DNA from: Bugulina stolonifera | Lineage: Eukaryota; Bryozoa; Gymnolaemata; Cheilostomatida; Bugulidae | DNA: 64,000 nucleotides | Assembly: GCA_935421135.1 (NCBI GenBank) | Contig: OW285187.1 | Span: forward strand, 434,001-498,000 | Direction: 5' to 3' | Part shown: piece by piece, positions 24,101 to 36,141 of the stretch | How the letters are laid out: every line of letters begins with the position of its first letter | How positions within the stretch are numbered: the first letter of the stretch is position 1 | Position numbers and translations under genes: made by a program | The notes under the pieces: generated by a model | Databases searched by the model: none | The model's input: the letters and a program-made list of their open reading frames with translations, nothing else | What the model was told of the DNA's origin: nothing

Positions 24101-27100
24101 TATAAAAAATGGCCAAACCCCCTATTATCATATAAGGCACAAGGTGGCCATAATAAGAGGGGTGCCTCGTGTGCAGTTCGCTCAGAGCATGTCTACTGCT
24201 CACTGGTGAAGCTTCCTTTCTTAAGGTTGCTGAGCTGGTGTAGTGGTAGCATGTTCTGTTCACTGTGCTAGACAATTAGGTGCCGTAGAGGCCCTGGGTT
24301 CAAACCCCCGCCAGGGACTGGTATTTTCATGGATTTGAAACAAGTCTCTGACTGCTCAAAATAGTTTCCTTGCTAAAAATACATCATTGCATTACATAAA
24401 TATTCATAAACATGCATTACATGAACATACATTACATAAACATACATTACATAGACATACATTACATAAACATACATTACATAAACATACATTACATAAA
24501 CATACATTACATAACCATGCATTACATAAACATACATTACATAAACATACATTACATAAACATTGGCAGAACCTGAGAACTTCCATGGGCGAGTATAAAA
24601 TTTAATTTTCTTCTGAATAAAGTGGTGATTATTTTAGAAATCTTATGGCTTTCAAACAAGCACAGAGCTGAGTAGTTAGTAGTTGAATGACCAATTGGAG
24701 CCCAAAATTTACCAGACTACTGAGCCTCCATGTTGCGTCGTACTGAAACTTCACTCACAGCTCTCCGTATTTTGGAGAAATAATCGCCATTTGATTTCTA
24801 CCCTTAGTTGTACTATTATACCCTCGCATACATTCTATACATTCTAATATGGGTAGAAACGGATTGAGACAATGAGTCATCAGTGTTTACCTTGTTGTAT
24901 GTATGTACGTCTTATTACATCGAATATTTGTAGCCCTGCAGAATGCTGGTCGAAACCCAACACAAAGATCGTTAGGAAAATCATGGTCTAAGTCTACTGG
25001 TAAGCCTAATAACCCCATACAGTCTACTAGCACTACTCCTAATGTTATCATATAATAAACCATGTGTCCCACTAGCACTACTCCTATTGTTATCATATAA
25101 TAAACCATGTGTCCCACTAGCACTACTCCTATTGTTATCATATAATAAACCATGTGTCTCACTAGCACTACTCCTATTGTTATCATATAATGAACCATGT
25201 GTCCCACTAGCACTACTCCTATTGTTATCATATAATAAACCATGTGTCCCACTAGCACTACTCCTAATGTTATCATATAATAAACCATGTGTCTCACTAG
25301 CACTACTCCTATTGTTATCATATAATAAACCATGTGTCCCACTAGCACTACTCCTATTGTTATCATATAATAAACCATGTGTCCCACTAGCACTACTCTT
25401 ATTGTTATCATATAATAAACCATGTGTCCCACTAGCACTACTCCTATTGTTATCATATAATAAACCATGTGTCCCACTAGCACTACTCCTATTGTTATCA
25501 TATAATAAACCATGTGTCCCACTAGCACTACTCCTATTGTTATTATATAATAAACCATGTGTCCCACTAGCACTACTCCTATTGTTATCATATAATAAAC
25601 CAAAGGTCCCACTAGCACTACTCCTAATGTTATCATATAATAAACCATGTGTCCCACTAGCACTACTCCTATTGTTATCATATAATAAACCATGTGTCCC
25701 ACTAGCACTACTCCTAATGTTATCATATAATAAACCATGTGTCCCACTAGCACTACTCCTATTGTTTTCATATAATAAACCATGTGTCCCACTAGCACTA
25801 CTCCTAATGTTATCATATAATAAACCATGTGTCCCACTAGCACTACTCCTATTGTTATCATATAATAAACCATGTGTCCCACTAGCACTACTCCTATTGC
25901 AGAGAGTGTAACATTTGAGGAGTTCTGTGAGATATGTAAACACGAACCTCTTACTTCTGCTGATGACTTGATGAAAGCATTCAAGAAGATAGACATCAAT
26001 GGAGATGGTTTTATTTCTCACTCTGAGCTCAAGAAGATCATGACAACCGTATGCATTATATATTATGTAGCGTTGCTATGACAACCGTATGCATTATATA
26101 TAATATAGTGTTGCTATGACAACCGTGTGCATTATATATAATATAGTGTTGCTATGACAGCCGTATGCATTATATATTATAATATAGTGTAGCTATGACA
26201 ACCTTATGTATTATATATAACATAGTGTGGCTATGACAACTTTAGATATTATATATAATATTATAGTCTTGCTATGACAACTGTATGCATTATATATAAT
26301 ATAGTCTTGCTATGGCAACCGTGTGTACTATATATTTTTAGTGGTGCTATGGTAGTCAGATGTCCATGCTTTGTACATTGTGTTACTATGACAACCGTAT
26401 GCATTATATAGAGTTATTATAGCAACTATATGCATTATATTGAGTTGCTTTGGCAACTGTGTGCGTTATATATGGTCACTACGGTAGCTTTATGCGTTAT
26501 GTAGGGTTATTATGGCAGCTATGGTTGAACTGAACCTCACCTCAACCACTAACATTGACTATGGTTACTATTGGGAGTGTAAGTCGTTCTGATTTTTTGT
26601 AGATATCAGCCTTTAGATATATAATATCATGTGTAGCGTTAGGTATATAATATATGTGTAGCATTAGATATATAATATCATGTGTAGCGTTAGGTATATA
26701 ATATAATGTGTATATACCTACTGTATATTGTAGAGTTAGTTAGTATACTGTATATTATAGAGTTAGTTAGTATACTTTATATTGTAGAGTTAGTTAGTAT
26801 ACTTTATATTGTAGAGTTAGTTAGTATACTTTATATTGTAGAGTTAGTTAGTATACTTTATATTGTAGAGTTAGTTAGTATACTTTATATTGTAGAGTTA
26901 GTTAGTATACTGTATATTGTAGAGTTAGTTACTATATTTTACATGACTGTATATTGTAGAGAGGTGAGAAGATGTCAGATGAGGAAGTTTCTAGACTAAT
27001 TGATGAAGTGGATGAGAATAGAGACGGAAAACTAGACTACAAGGAGGTAATATCGGCTATACAGTCATTGGCATTCACCATGTATTCTCGTATATACATT

Positions 27101-30100
27101 GATCTACATTTTTATGTGTCTATCTGTGTATATCAGCCTGCCTCCAACAACTAACAGTGTAGACTGCTACTTGTATGCTAATCCCACCTACTGTATATAC
27201 ATGTAGATACTCTGTGTAAGTATATTATATGATATACATGGGCAACATGTTGTGTGCATTGTTACATAGAGGTACACTGACTACCCTGTGCTAGTACTAT
27301 TGTATGCACTAGCTGTGTTCCTGTAGTCACTAGTGTACATTGACAATATAGGCAGGTATTCCTGTAGTCACTAGTGTACATGTATGTGTAACTACAGTTC
27401 AGTAACACTGTATGTGTAACTACAGTTCAGTAACACGGTATGTGTAACTACAGTTCAGTAACACGGTATGTGTAACTACAGTTCAGTAACACGGTATGTG
27501 TAACTACAGTTCAGTAACACGGTATGTGTAACTACAGTTCAGTAACACGGTATGTGTAACTACAGTTCAGTAACACGGTATGTGTAACTACAGTTCAGTA
27601 ACATGGTACTAAACACATCTAAAAAGTGCAAGGAAACTGCCATTAGAAGGTTTGAGAAGAGGAAAACTCCTAAAGACACTTTACAAGAGTCTGAGAATAC
27701 TGGAGGGAATACTCACAAGAGCTCTGTGAATGGTCAGATTGACGATAGCATGGATAGTGGGAGACAAAGAGGTCATCACTCCCCTTTGAGGGAGAATAAC
27801 TCCACTGTTAGGGATCAGAAGGGTGCTTCCTCGGTGAGAGAGAGACGTAATTCTTCTAACGACAAGTCTGATACCAAGAGAGCAGTGCCGAGGTCACCAA
27901 GGATGTCTCCACGTCAGTCTAAAGGTGGGTATATAAATATATTACATGTATATGTATGTTTGATAATATATACTAATGCATCTACTAGATAATAGTCTCC
28001 ACGTCAATCTAAAGGTGAGTCAGTTCAATATAATGTATTTTCAGTGTTACATAAGCGTACACTGTACATTGGTTGCATATCTTCATACATAATATGTACA
28101 TGCAGTCATGTATTATATAATTATATTATTCTTGCTATAAGCATATGTTTTAGGTGCTAAGCTATAAGCATATGTTTTAGGTGCTAAAAGTAAAGACGAT
28201 GACTCTCAGAAAGGTTTGTATATTTATGTCATACATATTGGTATTATGTATGTTATACATTATATCATCAACTTGTGTGTGTGATGTAATCCTCTTCTGT
28301 TGGTTATGTCATCAACTTGTGTGTGTGATATCATCTAGTCTTTTTTACAGATAAATTTGGTTCACAGACATCTCTAAGATCAGTAGATAGCCGACATGGT
28401 GAGTTTTGGAACATACATTGTAGTATATACCAGCTAATACCCTTTCCCCATTAATATATAGTATATACCAGCTAACACACTCCCTCTAACATACATTATC
28501 TGCCGACTAACTCCGCCCCGTTAATAAACGGTATGTACAAGCTAACCCCACCCTTTTATTTGGGTATTATTGAAACCCAGCAAGAAGTTGACCAGCAAGG
28601 AGTTGACCAGCAAGGAGTTGACCAGCAAGGAGTTGACCAGCAGGGAGTTGACCAGCAAGGAGTTGACCAGCCCAAACGTAGCTGAACAGTCACATTCTCT
28701 TTTCCATAAACTCCGCCCACCTCGGAGTATCCAGCGCCCACCTCGGAGTATCCAGCGTTGCGTACAGTAATTACCTGCGTTTTCTTAGTCTCTAGCGCCA
28801 GCTTTTCAGTGTTACTTTTATGAACCAGTCCCATCTTTAGTAATTTTAATAAAGAGCTATGGTCGGTGGTGGTTTGTATGGGGTTGAAGGCCATGTATTT
28901 GAATAGAGAAGTGATCAGCTGGTTAGATATATCTGTGTGACTACGCTGACTACTCAAGGATGCTCCTCAATCATATAGAGGCTGATAGGCCAAGACCTTG
29001 GGATGGTCATATGGTTTATTTATTCCATAAATGAGTCATTCCAACCTTCTTCTGACTCTCAGCTCTCAGCTCTCGTTGATACTTGATCACAGTATGTTGC
29101 TAGCCTCCACACCGGTATTGTAGACGGTATTGTAGACGGTATTTCCGTTTGATGGAGCTTCCACAATGTGCTTGTTGTTTGCAGGAGAATATTGTTAGTG
29201 GGTGGAGCTCCGTATCCTTCTCTCACTTCTCTCTCGTCAAGTGATCAATATGCCATAAATTTTCGAATTTTTCATCTCAGCATTAAATTTGAGTTTATGA
29301 TGAGCGAAGCCTAAGGAACATGACTGTTTAGACTGAGGAACATGACTGTTTAGACTGAGGAACATGACTGTTTAGACTGGGGAACATGACTGTTTAGACT
29401 GGGGAACATGACTGTTTACATTGAGGAACACGACTGTTTAGACTGAGGAACACGACTGTTTAGACTGAGGAACACGACTGTTTAGACTGAGGAACACCTG
29501 TTTAGACTGAGGAACACGACTGTTTAGACTGAGGAACACGACTGTTTAGACTAAAGGTGCGTTTACACTACACCAACTCCAACACCAACTCTGTCACCAA
29601 CTCCAACCTCCAACACCAACACCAACTCCGGCTCCCAACTATGTGTTTACACTATACCAACTAGTTGTTGACCACATAATCAATTAATTGCCAGTACCCA
29701 CATCAGCAAGCATGCTTGTACAAGTAGTGTACCTGTACTGGGGTTATAGCAAATAAGCAAAAAGCTTTGGATTTATCATCTACATGTATGATCAACAGCG
29801 AATCCTAGATTTGTGAAATGGCTGGTAGTTAGCTATTGGAAATTATACATGTACTTCAAATTAAAGTTTTGTTAAGTATCACTTTGAATAGCTAGTGTTA
29901 GGAAAGGTTTTTCCCATAATAAAGCTTTAGGTTTATCATCAATAATCCAGAGCCAATCCTAGATTTGCACAACAGATGCTAGCTATAATTAAAACACTGA
30001 GTTCTGATTGGCCAATACCCTCCGACTTGTCGGAGTAACCCAGCACTGTTGGGTTGCTCCAACTCCGTCTCCGACAATAAGCATCTCCAACACCGACACC

Positions 30101-33100
30101 GACTTTTGTGTTTACACTACACCAACTTTGGCGGAGTTGGGCAGAAAAGACGGAGTTGGTGTCGGAGTTGGTGTCGGAGTTGGTGTAGTGTAAATGCAGC
30201 TTAAGGAACACGACTGTTTAGACTGAGGAACAGGACTGTTTAGACTGAGGAACATGACTGTTTAGACTGAGGAACACGACTGTTTAGACTGAGGAACACG
30301 ACTGTTTAGACTGAGGAACACGACTGTTTAGACTGAGGAACAGGACTGTTTAGACTGAGGAACACGACTGTTTAGACTGAGGAACACGACTGTTTAGACC
30401 GGAGGGGGCACTGTCATTGACCAGGCACCCAGTAGTCACATGGCACGTGGTAGTCTCATGATACATGGTAGTCACATGAGACATGGTAGTCACATGACAC
30501 ATGGTAGTCACATGACACATGGTAGTCACATGACACATGGTAGTTACATGACACATGGTAGTCACATGACACGTGGTAGTCACATGACACATGGTAGTCT
30601 CCTCTTGTATTACCAGATCTGACCAGCTCACTTACCCTGAACCTTCCCCCCAAACCTCCTCCTAGCTCAACGTCACTGAAGAATGCCAACAACAAACTGT
30701 CATCCAACCGTGTCGCACTTGCTGGGAGCGAAGATGATGACAATGACGTCATAGTTACATCACCTACAAAGCGTAAATAGCTGTGTGGTGTCATAGGCTA
30801 GGTGCAGTTGTAGAACAGAGGCTAGGTGTAGTTACGCCATAGAGCAGAAGATAGGTGTAGTTAGTAGAGCAGAGGCTAGAAAGATGTAGTTAGTAAAACA
30901 CAGGCCACTGCATGTTCATGTAGTTAGAATATCCTACCCTCTCCTCCAGCCTTCCTTCTCTCCTACCCTCTCCTCCAGCCTTCCTTCTCTCCCACCCTCT
31001 CCTCCAGCCTTCCTTCTCTCCTACCCTCTCCTCCAGCCTTCCTTCTCTCCTACCCTCTCCTCCAGCCTTCCTTCTCTCCCACCCTCTCCTCCAGCCTTCC
31101 TTCTCTCCCACCCTCTCCTCCAGCCTTCCTTCTCTCTCCCACCCTCTCCTCCAGCCTTCCTTCTCTCCTACCCTCTCCTCCAGCCTTCCTTCTTTCCTAC
31201 CCTCTCCTCCAGCCTTCTTCTTTCCTACCCTCTCCTCCAGCCTTCCTTCTCTCTTACTGTTGCTTAGTGGGGCACCTTTCCAACTACTACTACATTATTA
31301 TGGTATATATGGTTTTTAGTCTATGCTCAGGGCTCTGACATTGTCACCGATAGTTGCAACTCCCCATCTATCTGTATATTTGTAATACCCATTATGACAT
31401 TGTAATACCCATTATGATATTGTAATACCCATTATGATATTGTAGTGCGACACTATCCTATTGAAGTTGTTCTCTTTTGGTTCTAGCTAGAATGTAACAA
31501 CTAGTGGAATATATTATTATACTATTGTTATACAGCATGTAATATATTATATTATAGACACATGTAGCTGATGATATCTCTGTATTTACTTATTCACAGC
31601 ATCACTGAGAGCAGTGAGTGAGGGGTCCCTAAGGTCTGTTAATGACGGCACTGTATCACCACATAGTCCTGTTCCTAAACCCCGCCTATCTAGCACTGAA
31701 AGAAGGGTGCCCGACCCTGCTCAAGGTGATATAGTTTGTATAGAGCTGTGAGCTAAATATACTCGGCTACTTGGTGAAGAGAAGTCTTTCTTTCAGTCCA
31801 GTCCATGTTTATCTGTTTGCTTCACCTCCTTTGCCTCTAGTTCCTGGTCTATCCATAGTTTGGGAGGGTATCCACAACTGTTATAGATAGCTCTTACTAT
31901 CACAAGCACATACCTGTCTCGTACATGAGTATACAGACCTGTCTAATGTACACGTATACAGACCTGTCTGGTGTACATGTATGCAGACCTGTCTGGTGTA
32001 CATGTATACAGACCTGTCTGGTGTACATGTATACAGACCTGTCCAGTGTACACGTATACAGACCTGTCAAGTGTACACATATACAGACCTGTCTGGTGTA
32101 CATGTATACAGACCTGTCCAGTGTACACGTATACAGACCTGTCTGGTGTACATGTAAGCAGACCTGTCTGGTGTACATGTAAGCAGACCTGTCTGGTGTA
32201 CATGTATACAGACCTGTATGGCGTATATGTACTTGTATATACTGAGCATCTATTATACAGGCTACTACTGCTAGTTTGGCATTATCCTCTTTATTCTTTA
32301 GACTTGTCTTCCCATCAAGTAAACAGGTTATCATACTCACAAATACAGGTCGCCAGCTAACTTTAACTTCTCCAAACCCCAAACCGAGTAATGCCGCACT
32401 GTAGCAGCTTTATAGATCCTAGCACAATATATTTGGCAGTATACTGTCCATATATAATGTACAAGGTGTAAATAATCTACCCCTCTCTAATTGTCCTATG
32501 CTCTGCTTGTATGGTATATTATGTTAGACTATAATATTATAGTATAGTATGCTATGCTGTATTATAGTATAGCATTCTATGTTACGCTATGATGTATTAT
32601 AGTATATAGTATGCTATACTATGTGAATGTCTATACATGTAGTATAAATGTGGTCTCTTTACTTTTATTAGAAGATTCGCCTAAACCAGCTCCTCGAAGG
32701 ATGAGCAGACAGGAAGCCGTGAAACCAGCGATCTCTTCACTCCAACTCAAACTGAACACCCCAAACAAGTACACCGTTAGTATTGTACTCTCACATGGGT
32801 GACAGTACCAGCTACATATAGTTACCTGATATCATATTATAGTACCAGCTAGTACCCGATATCATATTATAGTACCAGCTAGTACCCGATATGATATTAT
32901 AGTACCAGCTAGTACCTGATATGATATTATTGTACCAACTAGTACCTGATATCATATTATTGTACCAGCTAGTACCTGATATGATATTATAGTACCGGCT
33001 AGTACCTGATATCATATTATAGTACCGGCTGACTACCTGAATAATTTTCTTCTACAGGAATGGAGGAAGATGTCGAGGCGTGGCATGTTCTACGTAGAAG

Positions 33101-36098
33101 ACAACGGGGAGCTGACGAGCACACAGTACTTACTGAGCGTAGGTAAAGCTACTAGGGTTTGGCTGAGTATCTGCCCCTCTCCCTGTCCATCAACAGCCAC
33201 CCCTGCTACACCCCTGGATATGTGTGTGTTTATAGTGAGGAGTAAACCAGACAAGAATGGCGCCGTACTGGTGGATCTTACAGAGGAGAGAGATGCTGAT
33301 GGGGTGAGTGACAACCAGGGACTCTACTACAGAGTATTTTATGATCATACTACAATATACCTCTACTACAGTATTGTATGATCATACTACAATATATCTC
33401 TACTACAGTGTTGTATGATCATACTACAATATATCTCTACTACAGTATTGTATGATCATACTACAATATACCTCTACTACAGTATTGTATGATCATACTA
33501 CAATATGCCTCTACTACAGTATTGTATGATCATACTACAATATATCTCTACTACAGTATTGTATGAACATACTACAATATATCTCTACTACAGTATTGTA
33601 TGAACATACTACAATATATCTCTACTACAGTATTGTATGATCATACTACAATATATCTCTACTACAGTATTGTATGAACATACTACAATATACCTCTACT
33701 ACAGTATTGTATGAACATATTACAATATACCTCTACTACAGTATTGTATGAACATACTACAATATATCTCTACTACAGTATTGTATGATCATACTACAAT
33801 ATATCTCTACTACAGTATTGTATGATCATACTACAATATACCTCTACTACAGTATTGTATGAACATACTACAATATACCTCTACTACAGTATTGTATGAA
33901 CATATTACAATATACCTCTACTACAGTATTGTATGAACATACTACAATATATCTCTACTACAGTATTGTATGATCATACTACAATATATCTCTACTACAG
34001 TATTGTATGATCATACTACAATATATCTCTACTACAGTATTGTATGATCATACTACAATATATCTCTACTACAGTATTGTATGATCATACTACAATATAT
34101 CTCTACTACAGTATTGTATGATCATACTACAATATACCTCTACTACAGTATTGTATGAACATATTACAATATATCTCTACTACAGTATTGTATGATCATA
34201 CTGCAATATATCTCTACTACAGTATTGTATGATCATACTACAATATACCTCTACTACAGTATTGTATGATCATATTACAATATACCTCTACTACAGTATC
34301 GTATGATCATACTACAATATATCTCTACTACAGTATTGTATGATCATACTACAATATATCTCTACTACAGTGTTGTATGATCATACTACAATATGCCTGC
34401 AATAGGCCTCACGTCTCATGTATGATTTCACTGAGTGCCTCCTGTACTCTACTCTACCCTCCTTTGTTGTGTCACCATGCATTTCTGAACCATATGAAGA
34501 ATGTGTGGCTCGTACTGCTTCAGACCCTCAGCATACCCTTTTATTTGTAATGTTTTGATCTTAGGTTATTGTAGATGGTGCCAAGTACTACACTTGTGTG
34601 TAGAGATGTCATTGTCCCTAACTATTGGAACTGTAGTTATTTGAACTTTTATCCAATGGAATTTCTCCAACACATGGAGAGTTATTTCTAAATTTCACCT
34701 AAAGACAAGAACAAACACTAAAATATACACCACTCAGTATATAAATACAAGAACAAACACTGGATGAATATCAGGTTGATGTAAGCCTACATGTACTTCT
34801 GGTTTCACATGCAGATAACTGGAGCCTCTCTTTGAGGTGCTACATTTCAAGGGTTTAAAGTGCTTTTATCACGTCGTGATATTCAGGCTGCATTAAAATG
34901 TAAAAACAAAGGATTCATAAAAATTGCTCAAAGGTTCAAAACGGAGCAAAATATTATTTAGTTACTCCCAAGTGCCTAACACAGAGCTAGTGCCTAATAC
35001 AGAGCTAGCGCCTAACACAGAGCTAGTGCCTAATACAGAGCTAGTGTGACAGTTTTGTAATGACATCCGTGCCTATATCCGTTTGGTGACTGTTCCCTTG
35101 CCAACACCACAGAGAGAGAGAGAGAGCTAGATACACCCACAATTGATGTCTATTCTGTCAGGAGTAGTGTGACTAATGACATGTGACATTTAGTGTTACT
35201 CTACATCCAGGCATCTCCACTATGTTGACATTTTATCAAAACAGATTGTTACGAAGTTTGGTCCTCTTATTCAGACAGCCAGTGGTTTCTAGAGAATGTG
35301 TAATAATAGCATCACCTGAGGTGGTGCAGGGGTTACCTTTCTGATCCATACAACAACACAATCATATACACAAATCATGAACAATGTGCATACACAATAT
35401 AGGACTGCGGTAGCTACGAACTGTAATGTTCACCACTGTAACTACTAATGATACATCATCATATGCTGTGTATTATGGGATGTTGACATCACAACTTGCA
35501 TCATTATAAATCTTACCATCTAGGGAAGTAGTGGTTGTTACAAAATGTGTTTTAGCATGTTTGTATCAGTTAGGTTCAGTTGAGTCATAGACTATCAGCT
35601 ACTGTTACTACGGCCTGTTGTACTACGTCCTGTTGTACTACGGCCTGTTGTACATGTACTATATCCTTTACCCAGAGTAAACCCCCCAATCTCTTCTCTC
35701 ACCTTATATACTCTTAACGCACAGCCTACTGCAAGGCTACCAGTAGCAGGAGTTGACCTACTCATTGTATTCTCTTGCAGACGTTTGCAGTTGGATGTGA
35801 CCTTGACCCAGGCAAGTATGTGTTGGTGACTTTCACCTCTGGCTGTGGGTTTCCTCTCGCTCGCTCTTCTACTGAAACCAAGAAAAAATTGGTGAGAAAG
35901 AAAACTAACGCTGATGGAGAGGATCAGTTTACTCTCACTAAAGAGTTTAAGTAAGTCATAGTAGTAGTAGCAGCAGTGGTAGTAGTAGCAGCAGTAGCAG
36001 TAGCAGCAGTAGTAGTAACTGAGTAGTAGTAGTAACTGAGTAGTAGCAGTAGCAGTAGCAGCAGCAGCAGCAGTAGCAGTAGTAGTAGTAGTAGTAAC

Positions 36099-36141
<43 letters not shown>

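Noticed and set aside
25022..26021. Open frames of 289, 346 and 370 codons on both strands
   Set aside because: They are produced by a stop-free 45-bp tandem unit in EFCAB7 intron 2; no family similarity, and several frames are open at once.
32303..32327. Candidate micro-exon ACTTGTCTTCCCATCAAG in EFCAB7 intron 9
   Set aside because: It would shift the frame into a stop in exon 10; exon 9 to exon 10 joins cleanly without it.
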